Shown here: one piece after another, positions 1 through 7,220 of the stretch
Numbering within the stretch: the stretch's first letter is position 1
How the letters are laid out: the number at the start of each line of letters is the position of its first letter
DNA from: Microcystis sp. T1-4
GTDB taxonomy: Bacteria; Cyanobacteriota; Cyanobacteriia; Cyanobacteriales; Microcystaceae
Reading direction: 5' to 3'
NCBI RefSeq assembly: GCF_000297435.1
Contig: NZ_CAIP01000197.1
Span: 1-8,965 of the forward strand
DNA: 8,965 nucleotides
Program-made: the position numbers and the translations under genes
The notes under the pieces: generated by a model
Databases searched by the model: none
The model's input: only the letters and a program-made list of their open reading frames with translations
What the model was told of the DNA's origin: nothing

Positions 1-42
1 GTACATAAGCTGGCACAAAGAACAAGGGCAACAAAGCCTGAA

Positions 43-70
43 ACGACCGGCTACTGACGACCGGCTACTG
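43..70. repeat. Tandem 14-bp direct repeat, two copies
   Basis: The 14-mer ACGACCGGCTACTG occurs twice head to tail (43-56 and 57-70) and is followed by a partial third start (ACTCC). It can be read as two 7-mers per unit, which resembles the short tandem heptamer repeats known between genes in cyanobacteria; that link is inference. It lies just beyond the 3' end of the glycosyltransferase gene, in the 166-bp non-coding end of the window. I see no gene in 1-166. Confidence 0.6.
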
Positions 71-166
71 ACTCCTAACCCCACCAATACACTTTTTCAG
101 CAAACCCTAATTGAGAATGAACAAAGGTTTTATGAGGGTTTCAGGTGGTGCCATGCCGACGTCAAT

Positions 167-1015
167 CTATTTTTTTTTTTTCGAGGTACCCTTTAGTATT
201 GCAAAAACACATCCTTTCCAAACCCTTGTTATGTTTAAGAGAATCCAGGGTTTAGGGCATACCAAAATGACAAACACTGTCCAATGTATTGGGTTAACAG
301 GATTTTTATTAGAAAAATAGCTTTGAACAAATTTGCCAAAATTATTATTTTCTAAAGATGGTAATTTATTGATAAAATTACTCTCATGTAAGTAGATTTT
401 TAATTCAGGATTTACCAGAAGTTTTATTTTTTTTTTATATGCCCTAATGGTGAATTCATAATCCGATAAATAGTGAGGTAAAATTGTCGGATAAAAGTCA
501 CCAATAGTGAGCAAATCAGAAAATCTTAAAAATAAACTTCTGGTTGGTAGGCAGTTGATTTCTTCTGCTGAGGTAGTAGTTTTAAAAGTCATTGATTTCA
601 AGTCAGCTTTTACCCCTTGATTTACTACACTTACAGTATCTGGTTGAAAACCTTGTGCGGAAACAAGTGTCTTTTGTGAATATTGTAAGATATTTATTGC
701 CTTTTCTATGAAAGACCGATCAAAAGTAACATCATCGTTAGCCATCAAGACTATATCGGTGGCTTTAACATTATTATTCTTTAACCAACTGACACCCTGC
801 TGTAAACCACCAGCCCACCACCAATTTCCATTTCCCTTGATGACTGTCAGAGACTCAATCTGACTTCTAACCATCTCTTCAGTCCCATCAATAGAACCGT
901 CATCAACCAAGATAAGGTGATAATTGGTGTAGGTTTGTGATTTCAAACATTCAACAAACTTCTGAGTGATATTTCGACGGTTGCAAACTGGGAGAATAAT
1001 ATAAACTTTATCCAT
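167..1015 (-). CDS. Glycosyltransferase family 2
   Basis: A 282-aa GT-A fold family 2 glycosyltransferase, expected to move a sugar from a nucleotide-sugar donor onto a growing glycan at the cytoplasmic face of the inner membrane. The N-terminus has the usual start (YIILPVCNR, residues 5-13), the nucleotide-binding VDDGS at 37-41, the conserved WWWAGG at 65-70, the metal-binding NDD at 93-95 (in place of DXD) and an acidic SDYEF segment near 184-188 in the catalytic-base region. The hydrophobic stretch near 243-260 may touch the membrane. The ATG at 1015 sits 2 bp after the stop of the upstream methyltransferase, and its ribosome binding site (AGAGG) lies inside that gene's last codons, so the two are probably translationally coupled. 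The gene ends in a run of 12 A on the coding strand, giving KKKK at the C-terminus. Donor and acceptor cannot be told from the sequence. Confidence 0.92.
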   Translation of the reverse strand: MDKVYIILPVCNRRNITQKFVECLKSQTYTNYHLILVDDGSIDGTEEMVRSQIESLTVIKGNGNWWWAGGLQQGVSWLKNNNVKATDIVLMANDDVTFDRSFIEKAINILQYSQKTLVSAQGFQPDTVSVVNQGVKADLKSMTFKTTTSAEEINCLPTRSLFLRFSDLLTIGDFYPTILPHYLSDYEFTIRAYKKKIKLLVNPELKIYLHESNFINKLPSLENNNFGKFVQSYFSNKNPVNPIHWTVFVILVCPKPWILLNITRVWKGCVFAILKGTSKKKK

Positions 1016-1017
1016 AA

Positions 1018-1965
1018 TTATTGCCTCTTTTTCAGGAAAAACACATAATTATCTCCTTGACCTATGCTATCACAAAACCGTGTAATTAGGTGATTGACTT
1101 TAGTTTTGTGAATAGCGGCTAGAAGCTTAAGTGCTAATCTCTGCTTAAAGCTTCGTTCCTCCTTAAAAGACCAAAATGCAGATGGTACGTCCATATGTGG
1201 AAATAACATTAGGTGTATCCACTGATACAGTAACCATTCAGAACTGGTTAAAGTTTTAACTTGTTCCACCGTTAATCCAGCTTGCTCAGATGCCAGTTGC
1301 ATTGATTGTACCGAGAAGAACTGAAGGTGATAGGGGGCGTGCCAATTAATCCACCGATGCCCAAAAACACTAGCTCCCCATCCATTAGAGTTGGGCGTAG
1401 TCAATATTGCTATTCCCCCTGGCTTTAAAACCCTAGCAATGCCACGTAGAGTTACTATAGGATTGGTAACATGTTCAATAACTTGATCCATAGTTATGTA
1501 GTCAAAAAAATCTGGTTTATATAGATTCGGATCAAATAACCCAACGTGCACTTTATAGTTAAATTTCTCAGCTACGCGGCGAATGTTTTCGTCGGCTTCG
1601 ACCCCATAAACATCACAGCCACGGGACTCGTGATATCCCAAAGATTCGCCAAAACCACAACCAATATCTAAAATACGAACATTTTGGGGTATCCAACGAA
1701 AAGCTGAGGAATAGGAACCGTTCATCCAAGCTTTAAAAGCGTTAATCTCTTTATGAGGCTGATACTGTTCAAGAACGTATTTCGAGCGTGGGTAGAACTT
1801 CGTATAAAGTTCAGCCAAAACTTCTGGTGTAAATTCTCCTTTTAAGTGTTTGTGACCGCAGACAGAACACTTGGCAAGAAAAAAGTTTCCTGGGTAGCCG
1901 TATCTATCATCGTATAGCGGTAGATTATTTAAAGCAGCTGAAGAAAGACAAATTGGGCATTTCAT
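1018..1965 (-). CDS. Class I SAM methyltransferase with N-terminal zinc ribbon
   Basis: A 315-aa protein with two CxxC pairs near the N-terminus (C3/C6 and C33/C36), a likely zinc ribbon, followed by a Rossmann-type methyltransferase domain. SAM motif I is ILDIGCGFG at 98-106, the acidic end of strand 2 is GVEAD at 121-125, motif IV is MDQVIEH at 159-165 and the LKPGG turn is at 180-184. A conserved-looking aromatic segment (WINWHAPYHLQFFS) follows at 205-218. This layout is common in sugar or glycan methyltransferases of polysaccharide clusters, so O- or C-methylation of a sugar is the best guess; the substrate is inferred from context only. It starts at an ATG with no strong Shine-Dalgarno sequence, about 43 bp after the stop of the FkbM gene, and is followed closely by the glycosyltransferase. 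Confidence 0.9.
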   Translation of the reverse strand: MKCPICLSSAALNNLPLYDDRYGYPGNFFLAKCSVCGHKHLKGEFTPEVLAELYTKFYPRSKYVLEQYQPHKEINAFKAWMNGSYSSAFRWIPQNVRILDIGCGFGESLGYHESRGCDVYGVEADENIRRVAEKFNYKVHVGLFDPNLYKPDFFDYITMDQVIEHVTNPIVTLRGIARVLKPGGIAILTTPNSNGWGASVFGHRWINWHAPYHLQFFSVQSMQLASEQAGLTVEQVKTLTSSEWLLYQWIHLMLFPHMDVPSAFWSFKEERSFKQRLALKLLAAIHKTKVNHLITRFCDSIGQGDNYVFFLKKRQ

Positions 1966-2008
1966 GATTTTGATTACTTAAGGAATTTCCATAGATTAAA
2001 TTATTTAA

Positions 2009-2923
2009 TTATTCAGTTAGTTCAATTGGCTCAACTAAGGTTTTACAGTTCCTATCATGGTATTCTCTATCTACATGAATAAAGTAGTAATTATAATACT
2101 CATCTGAATGCTTTTCAAATGGTTCTAATGAGGCTTTAATAGAATTAAAAACGAATGCTTTATAGCCATAAGACAGGATTGATTCAATTGTCTGTTCTGG
2201 ATTTAGATTTGAGGTTTCTCCACCATAAATTTCTACAAACAAATCTGGTTTTAAATTGTTTAAGACATTCTCAGCACCCTTGATAACTTCTGTTTCTAAA
2301 CCTTCTACATCAATCTTTATTAAAGAAATTTTTGAAATTTCATTCTCCTTGACAAATTCATCAATAGTTGTTACCGGTACTTGAACTCGATTAACCACTT
2401 TTTTTCGCTTAGTATCCTTGAGAGAGCTATAAGCATTATCTTCACATTCAAAGAAAGTAATACTACAAATCTTATCCGAGACAGCTTTAGGCACCACAAT
2501 TACTTTATTTGCCAGAGAATTTTTAATTATATTCTTCCTTAAAATACTCGCAGTTCCTGGAGATGGTTCAAAAGCATAGATCTTAGTGTTTTTACCAGAC
2601 CTTGCTAATTTCATAGAATGAAGACCAATATTAGCTCCTATGTCTAATACAATAGGAGCGCTATCTTCTAATAGTATCTTGCTCAAGAAGATAATTTCAT
2701 TTTCTTCAAAGCTACCTTGAAAAAACAATTGTTTACCTATAACTGATGAATAACAATACTCTATTTCAAGACCATCAATTGTCTCTAAAATTCTTTGATT
2801 ATCTATATCTATCTTGAAACCTAATAGATTTTGGATGATTGTTTGCTTGAACAGATCATCTCCGAAATAACGATGAATACGACCTCTTAGTTTTCTGTGA
2901 AGCTTCCAAAAGAGATTTTTCAT
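2009..2923 (-). CDS. FkbM family methyltransferase
   Basis: An intact FkbM-type SAM-dependent methyltransferase of 304 aa, expected to O-methylate a sugar hydroxyl in the glycan. Motifs counted from the ATG at 2923: SAM motif I VLDIGANIG at 92-100, YAFEP at 116-120 (acidic residue at the end of strand 2), IKIDVEGLE at 202-210 (the family signature) and DLFVEI at 227-232. The frame is open to a TTG at 2974, which would add 17 residues. I prefer the ATG because the extra residues (MTRNERCNLL...) look unlike a family N-terminus and neither start has a convincing ribosome binding site. It lies just downstream of a decayed flippase. This is the only one of the window's three FkbM genes that is whole. 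Confidence 0.9.
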   Translation of the reverse strand: MKNLFWKLHRKLRGRIHRYFGDDLFKQTIIQNLLGFKIDIDNQRILETIDGLEIEYCYSSVIGKQLFFQGSFEENEIIFLSKILLEDSAPIVLDIGANIGLHSMKLARSGKNTKIYAFEPSPGTASILRKNIIKNSLANKVIVVPKAVSDKICSITFFECEDNAYSSLKDTKRKKVVNRVQVPVTTIDEFVKENEISKISLIKIDVEGLETEVIKGAENVLNNLKPDLFVEIYGGETSNLNPEQTIESILSYGYKAFVFNSIKASLEPFEKHSDEYYNYYFIHVDREYHDRNCKTLVEPIELTE

Positions 2924-3622
2924 GGCTCTAAATCTTTTAATGTTTAATAAATTACATCTTTCATTTCTTGTCAATTTTATGGTTTATAGTAGTATTCTAT
3001 TTTTTATGTTGGAGAGATAGATTAAGTTGTGATTGAGGCGAAAATGAATTAAAAATGCTTTAGTTACCATCCATGCACTCCTGTATAAAAATGGGAAAAA
3101 CAGATATAGACCATATAGCGCAAATCCATAAGAGATCACTGTTGCAATTGCTGCTCCAAGACGTCCATAATGAGGGATGAGAAGAAAATTTAATCCAACA
3201 TTGGCAATAGCACCTAATGAGGTTCTTGCAAAGGTTAACAGAGTCATATTTTCCACCATCATCCACTGATTAAACGCTATCCCTACAAAGACAATAGGTC
3301 TCGACCAGATGTGCCATACCAGAATTCGACCAGCTTTAGTATATTCCTTGCCGAGCAAATTTGTCAACATAAGGAACTGAAACAAAAGTCATGGGAACTG
3401 CGATCACCAATGCTATCCAAGCCATGAGATCGTACAGTTGTTGTAGTCTAGCATAATATTCCTCTCTACTCCGCTGCTTTGCTCGAATAATTGCTGGAAA
3501 TGCCGAGGAACAAATTGCTATAGCAATAAAATACCAAATCTCTGAAAATCTGACCGCCGCCGCATAGTTTCCCACTGCTTGAGCATTTGCCATATTACCG
3601 AGCATAAGTCGATCGATCTTCA

Positions 3623-3630
3623 TGTAAATC
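3623..3630. repeat. Left target-site duplication (TGTAAATC)
   Basis: Identical to 3752-3759 on the other side of the 121-bp element. In the coding direction it reads GATTTACA, part of the ATT TAC ATG codons (Ile-Tyr-Met) of the disrupted flippase. Confidence 0.88.
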
Positions 3631-3751
3631 GGGAGCATCTCATTTATGCAAGTGAGTAATTATACTTGTCCCTAAAACTGATTTCTAGCAAGGCTTTTAA
3701 AATAGCTTGACATAAAACCTGATTTAGAGGTTACAAAGGTGAGATGCTCCC
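3631..3751. mobile_element. 121-bp miniature inverted-repeat element with 8-bp target duplication
   Basis: The ends are perfect 12-bp inverted repeats, GGGAGCATCTCA at 3631-3642 and TGAGATGCTCCC at 3740-3751. The similarity extends inwards to 17 of 21 positions. The element is flanked by the same 8 bp, TGTAAATC, at 3623-3630 and 3752-3759, which is the mark of a transposition event. It has no room for a transposase, so it is a non-autonomous element that would need a transposase supplied elsewhere. It interrupts the flippase pseudogene. An 8-bp duplication fits several insertion sequence families, and I do not assign one. Confidence 0.9.
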
Positions 3752-3759
3752 TGTAAATC
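3752..3759. repeat. Right target-site duplication (TGTAAATC)
   Basis: The second copy of the 8-bp target. It directly abuts the right inverted repeat, and the flippase reading frame (VMVT) resumes immediately beyond it. Confidence 0.88.
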
Positions 3760-3889
3760 GTTACCATGACACCCGATAGGATCAGCGGCCATGAATCTCC
3801 CAGCAATATCTTTGACTATCTGCCAATCTAAATCTGGGGGCGATTCATCGGTAAAATCGGGAAAAGCTATGACTGGTTTAGCGATTTTT

Positions 3890-4002
3890 GGCTTTGCTGA
3901 TTTGAGATATGAATTTTCTTTTGTGGGATTTTTAAAACCTAGACCCAAACTAACTTTTGGATGGGTGCAAGGTTGTTATTCATACCTTGATTCAGCAACG
4001 CC
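3890..4002. mobile_element. Second miniature inverted-repeat element (about 113 bp)
   Basis: The left end GGCTTTGCTGATTTGAG (from 3890) and the reverse complement of the right end, GGCGTTGCTGAATCAAG (ending at 4002), match at 20 of 25 positions, including a shared TATGAAT at positions 19-25 of both arms. The interior codes for nothing convincing. It forms the present 3' end of the FkbM pseudogene: the residues after DEMSK in that frame are read from the element. Flanking T-rich DNA is similar on the two sides (gcgattttt against gctttt), but I find no clean target duplication, so the exact ends are uncertain. The ends resemble repeats I associate with insertion sequences in cyanobacteria; the family is not assigned. 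Confidence 0.65.
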
Positions 4003-4453
4003 GCTTTTGACATTTCATCCGTAATTTCTATTAACAGTCGAGAGATTTTTGGGGATTGAAACATTTCCAGCATTCTCTTGAGTATAAGGTATTCTCCACC
4101 TTCAGCATCAAGTTTCATTAAATCTATATGCTGTACATTATTCTTTTGTAACCAGGTAGAGCCTTGAAAAAGTTGAACTGGTATTGTCTTAAATTTATCG
4201 GGATCCGCTGAAGAATGAATAATGTCGCCCAATGAGTGATAAACTTCCATTCCTGGTGCGCCTGAATTGAATTCTACAATCTCATCTTTTTCTCCAAAAC
4301 CGGCCTGATGTATTTCAATGTTATTAAATTTGTTCAACTCCTTATTTTTTCAGTTAATTTAAGTTGATTTTGCCGAAAAAGATTTTGATCTAATCTTAAT
4401 CTGCAGGTGATCGCTCTTGTTACCCTTCTTGAAAAAAATTTTAGGTTGTTCAT
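3939..4453 (-). pseudogene. FkbM family methyltransferase, internally deleted and 3'-truncated
   Basis: Two pieces in different frames make one broken gene. The ATG at 4453 opens a 39-codon frame (MNNLKFFSRRVTRAIT through LTEKIRS, stop at 4334-4336) that looks like an FkbM N-terminus. It begins 6 bp after the stop of the upstream methyltransferase, as expected for the next gene of an operon. The second piece (KFNNIEIHQAGFGEKDEI onwards, 4337 down) enters the family after its SAM-binding core and keeps LMKLDAEGGE and RLLIEITDE. Motif I (DIGAN-type) and the FEP segment are absent, so roughly 90 residues have been deleted, with a frame change at the join. The 3' end runs into the miniature element at 4002; residues from about AALLNQGM to the stop at 3939 are read from that element. 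A working SAM enzyme is not expected. Confidence 0.85.
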
Positions 4454-4459
4454 GCAATG

Positions 4460-5209
4460 TCAGTTATGTCTTGCTTGCTGTTGTATAAGTTCATCTGTCA
4501 ACATTTCATTGTCAAGTTTAGTCCTCGAAGCAATAAATATAGAACGACTCAAACCTTGATGTTTTTCTGGATGACTCCAGTCTAGAGGAAATTGCTCATG
4601 ATTAGGTTGTGTTCTAGGGATGTAAACATAATCAAAATGATTTTGTAAACGAGAAAATATCCATCGTCGTGTCGGACGACATCCCAGACCAGAAAAAGCC
4701 TGAGTAGGGTTAGTTTGTATTTCTTTGACAGGATTTATCTGTTCATTATCACCAAAAGAAACACAAGTTTCTAAAAAAAGAATTTTTTGACAAGATTGAC
4801 TTAGAAAGTCCAAGGCCAAATCAGGATTTTTCAAATGGTAGAGTAATCCATAGCAATGAACTACATCAAATGGACTATTTTCAATTGGCTGAGGAGAATC
4901 CAAATCTAATCTCAAGATATTAACTCCAGGGTAACGCAAGACAAGATAATCTTGATTATCTTGTCTTGTTTCTGTTATCGTAATTTGGCACTCTCTGTCT
5001 AGATAGTAGTGAGAGTGATCACCTATCCCTGCTCCTACTTCAAGTACTGACATACCTCTTACGGGTATGTTAAGGCTGGCCAAATGTTCAAGTCGTCTTG
5101 CATTATGCCTTAAATAAGCATTTGAGTGAAAGTAAAGAACAGGAGCATTATTTTTAACTATTTTGTATCCCAGGTATTTAAAAGTCTCCTGAATAATATT
5201 TTTGAACAT
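4460..5209 (-). CDS. Class I SAM-dependent methyltransferase
   Basis: A 249-aa protein with a Rossmann-type methyltransferase domain. SAM motif I is VLEVGAGIG at 55-63, the acidic end of strand 2 is TITETR at 77-82 and motif IV is FDVVHCYGLLYHL at 114-126. The N-terminal 50 residues lack a signal peptide, so a cytoplasmic enzyme is expected. The ATG at 5209 has a clear ribosome binding site (AGAGGA at 5218-5223, 8-nt spacing). The acceptor is unknown; in this setting a sugar or a glycan chain end is most likely. It is the first gene after a 444-bp gap, and the FkbM pseudogene follows 6 bp behind it. It appears intact, although the last 20 or so residues (MLTDELIQQQARHN) are less family-like. 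Confidence 0.87.
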   Translation of the reverse strand: MFKNIIQETFKYLGYKIVKNNAPVLYFHSNAYLRHNARRLEHLASLNIPVRGMSVLEVGAGIGDHSHYYLDRECQITITETRQDNQDYLVLRYPGVNILRLDLDSPQPIENSPFDVVHCYGLLYHLKNPDLALDFLSQSCQKILFLETCVSFGDNEQINPVKEIQTNPTQAFSGLGCRPTRRWIFSRLQNHFDYVYIPRTQPNHEQFPLDWSHPEKHQGLSRSIFIASRTKLDNEMLTDELIQQQARHN

Positions 5210-5217
5210 GACTTAAA

Positions 5218-5223
5218 TCCTCT
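5218..5223 (-). promoter_or_regulatory. Ribosome binding site of the 4460-5209 methyltransferase
   Basis: AGAGGA on the minus strand, 8 nt before the ATG at 5209. It supports that start codon. Confidence 0.7.
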
Positions 5224-5279
5224 AAGGTTCCTATGTTTATGTTTATCGGAATATACGGGCTTTTTAGTAACTCAAAAGC

Positions 5280-5317
5280 TTTCTAGGAAAAAAATTCTTG
5301 AATTTTTTTCCTAGAAA
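5280..5317. repeat. Perfect 38-bp palindrome (hairpin)
   Basis: The left arm 5280-5297 (TTTCTAGGAAAAAAATTC) and right arm 5300-5317 are exact reverse complements around a 2-nt centre, equal to a 17-bp stem with a CTTG tetraloop. It is AT-rich apart from the CCTAGG-type part of the stem. It lies 70 bp upstream of the 4460-5209 methyltransferase and downstream of the intact flippase. It could act as a bidirectional terminator-like or RNA-processing hairpin, or be a repeat or insertion remnant. There is no GC-rich stem with a trailing U-run, so it is not a typical intrinsic terminator. Confidence 0.75.
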
Positions 5318-5338
5318 TCGTGGTTACTGTCTAGATGG

Positions 5339-5455
5339 TTAGGGAGTAAATAAGGTTTTAGCCTTCCCCCTATAAAACTGGGCGGCTAAAGTCACAGCAG
5401 TGCGATAACGTGTCTGAAACCCGCCTTGTTCCCAATACCTTCCCAAACTTCCATC
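5339..5455 (-). pseudogene. Orphan 3' coding remnant (38 codons)
   Basis: Between an in-frame TAG (5456-5458) and the TAA at 5339-5341, the minus strand reads DGSLGRYWEQGGFQTRYR and ends AAQFYRGKAKTLFTP. The composition is protein-like, and there is no start codon or ribosome binding site. I take it as the tail of a gene whose body was lost by deletion. I do not recognise the family with certainty; a methyltransferase or glycosyltransferase tail would suit the locus. It could also be chance. The rest of the gap (5456-5653) shows no coding signal, only AT-rich DNA with a short palindrome ATATAC-GA-GTATAT at 5577-5590. Confidence 0.4.
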
Positions 5456-5653
5456 CTATTGTATCATACCTACTGGTCAATGACAACCTCGGCTCGTAAA
5501 TGATTATGTAGCAGATGAAAGGTTCCACAGAAGATATTCTACCGACAGGGCATATTCTATAGCAATCTTAAATGAGATATACGAGTATATTTGCTTGGAA
5601 AATATAGAAACAGCTTTTTAGATAAACATATCAATCAGTTTAACATTGGTTGA
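5456..5653. other. Intergenic DNA without a recognisable gene
   Basis: This stretch lies downstream of the intact flippase and upstream of the orphan coding remnant. No frame on either strand looks protein-like. A segment around 5560-5590 (TATAGCAATCTTAAATGAG, then a 14-bp palindrome) resembles short dispersed repeats I associate with cyanobacterial intergenic DNA, but I cannot show a second copy in this window. With the remnant and hairpin, it makes up the longest gene-free gap here (5210-5653). Confidence 0.4.
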
Positions 5654-7189
5654 CTAACGCTCTTTTGACATATTCAGCTTACCACAAAAAAGCAAAATAG
5701 CTCTACTTAAAGTTTTTGTTCTACCCGTACTACCAAAACATTTGTTTTCTAGATAATAAACAAATAAGATTCCAGAAAAACAAAAAATTATTAAAGAGGT
5801 AAATTGTGTGATCAATGTAGCTTTGATTGAATTGTTTACAAGGTGAATAAAAGTAGCTACAATCATTAAAATAATAGATGATATTAAGGGTTGGATTGTC
5901 CATTTGCTGAAAGTCAACCAATTCATATTATTATGAGCATGGCGCAACAAGTAAATGACTCCTACAATCATCATCAATTGTCCGATAACTGCATATTTAA
6001 ACCCAAAATTTAGTGATAAAAAAACGAAAAAGGGAAAATAGAATAGGCCAGTAATTATAACATAAATCCAGTTTTGCTTTGCATTTCCTTTACTTAAATT
6101 AAAAAAGAATGTGACTATAGCTTGTGCATGAATATAGCCTACCCAGCAAAAAATAAACAACTGAAAACTAGCTTTGCTAGAAAATCCAGCATTGACCATA
6201 ATAGTCAATAAGGCTGGACCTGCAATAATTAGTCCTGAATAGACAAAACCTGCAATTAACCCAATAAACCAGCGCAAGCGGTCTTCTATTTGTTCTGCTA
6301 CCACTTCTAATTTATCTCCTTGAGCTGAGAGCATGGGAAATAAGTAGGAAGACTGCCCAGCTAACATTTGGTGAACTGTTTTATAAATTCTTTGAGCAAA
6401 GGTGTAAAAAGGTAAGGAAGAGCTGCCAAATACAGAAGTTAAAAATATTTTATCAACACCATCAAAAAATATAACTTGTATCTGAGTCATGTAAACCCAT
6501 TTTCCAAAAGACCAAAGCTCAATAAACATAGCTTGATGCCAGGAAGGACGTGTCAAAAATCCCAGGATTTTAGTGACTATAAACCCCGTACATAAACAAT
6601 TTAGGAAAGATAGAGTTAAACTAATTATTCCCAAGGTTAAAATATTGGGAAAGGCTTTCAAAAAAGTGATTCCCAAAATACCATTGGCTAACATAAAAGC
6701 AGTGTTGAGCTTTGTTTGCCAGTCAAATCTTTGAAGAGAAGTGAGAAATATATTAAAATAACCAGTGATTTGTTGTAACAAAAATGCTAATCCTAATAAT
6801 ATACAGTACCAGCGCCCTATATCAGCATTTCCTTCATATTTACTCCACTGAACAATCCAAGCAGAACCGAAAGCGAAAATACAAAACCCAAACAATCCAA
6901 AAGCGAGAGAAGTTGTAAAACAGACACCAGCTATTTTCTGAATTTCTTGATAATTCTTTTCTTCATGAGCGCGACTAATCAACCGGGTTGCAGCCGCACC
7001 CAGTCCCAAACCGCTAAAGGTGTTGTTAATGCCAACAATAGTCGCAATGGCAATGGCAAATCCAGCCTCCGCTTCTCCCAACCAGCGAATCGTTAACCCG
7101 GCAAACAGAAATCCTAAGATGGCTGTCATTAGAGAACCGATGGCAGTCCACTTAGAATTATTAACAGCTTTGGCAAGTAGATTGCTCAA
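5654..7189 (-). CDS. Polysaccharide flippase, MOP superfamily (Wzx-like)
   Basis: A 511-aa, strongly hydrophobic protein with about 12-14 predicted membrane segments spread along its whole length, starting near residues 15-37 and ending near 465-480. This fits the oligosaccharide flippase group of the MOP superfamily, which moves lipid-linked repeat units to the outer face of the inner membrane. The N-terminal pattern (KWTAIGSLMTAILGFLFAGLT, then RWLGEAEAGFA and a GLGLGAAATRLISR stretch at about 60-73) is characteristic. The start is TTG at 7189, supported by AAGGAG at 7199-7204 with 9-nt spacing. The next in-frame ATG (residue 21) would remove half of the first membrane segment. It follows the interrupted FkbM gene by 31 bp. 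It is the only intact flippase here and probably serves the locus. Confidence 0.92.
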   Translation of the reverse strand: MSNLLAKAVNNSKWTAIGSLMTAILGFLFAGLTIRWLGEAEAGFAIAIATIVGINNTFSGLGLGAAATRLISRAHEEKNYQEIQKIAGVCFTTSLAFGLFGFCIFAFGSAWIVQWSKYEGNADIGRWYCILLGLAFLLQQITGYFNIFLTSLQRFDWQTKLNTAFMLANGILGITFLKAFPNILTLGIISLTLSFLNCLCTGFIVTKILGFLTRPSWHQAMFIELWSFGKWVYMTQIQVIFFDGVDKIFLTSVFGSSSLPFYTFAQRIYKTVHQMLAGQSSYLFPMLSAQGDKLEVVAEQIEDRLRWFIGLIAGFVYSGLIIAGPALLTIMVNAGFSSKASFQLFIFCWVGYIHAQAIVTFFFNLSKGNAKQNWIYVIITGLFYFPFFVFLSLNFGFKYAVIGQLMMIVGVIYLLRHAHNNMNWLTFSKWTIQPLISSIILMIVATFIHLVNNSIKATLITQFTSLIIFCFSGILFVYYLENKCFGSTGRTKTLSRAILLFCGKLNMSKER

Positions 7190-7198
7190 CTAAATAGG

Positions 7199-7204
7199 CT
7201 CCTT
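7199..7204 (-). promoter_or_regulatory. Ribosome binding site that decides the TTG start of the flippase
   Basis: AAGGAG on the minus strand, 9 nt before the TTG at 7187-7189. It is the best Shine-Dalgarno match near this gene and is the reason for choosing a non-ATG start. Confidence 0.72.
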
Positions 7205-7220
7205 TTTGATCCCGCTCTAA

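Larger units (their letters stand above)
2984..3830 (-). pseudogene. Decayed polysaccharide flippase (MOP superfamily), split by a miniature element
   Basis: This is the C-terminal half of an oligosaccharide flippase, which normally moves lipid-linked sugar units across the inner membrane. Three pieces can be joined: SKILLGDSWPLILSGVMV just beyond the inserted element (about 3759-3814), IYMKIDRLMLGNMA through VPMTFVSVPYV (3630 down to about 3370), and LTNLLGKEYTKAGRILVW to the stop at 2984. A frameshift near 3364-3382 separates the last two. A second one near 3812-3822 separates SKILLGDSWPL from the upstream DLDWQIVK. The N-terminal half, about 200 residues in relatives, is missing. The 121-bp element at 3631-3751 sits inside the IYMKID coding stretch; removing it with one copy of its 8-bp target restores a continuous VMVTIYMKIDR frame. 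The 5' limit is approximate. It should not be functional; an intact flippase lies at 5654-7189. Confidence 0.88.

Noticed and set aside
102..141. AAACCCT ... AGGGTTT inverted repeat just past the glycosyltransferase, considered as a terminator.
   Set aside because: The stem is only 7 bp with a 26-nt loop and no U-run in the transcription direction.
3724..3948. A 74-codon minus-strand frame between the FkbM and flippase remnants, considered as a gene.
   Set aside because: It starts at TTG inside one miniature element, ends inside the other and crosses the flippase remnant in the wrong frame. Only the short DLDWQIVK part may be flippase-derived.
3791..4024. A 77-codon plus-strand frame across the miniature element.
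   Set aside because: It lies antisense to two pseudogenes and inside repeat DNA, with no ribosome binding site and no family resemblance.
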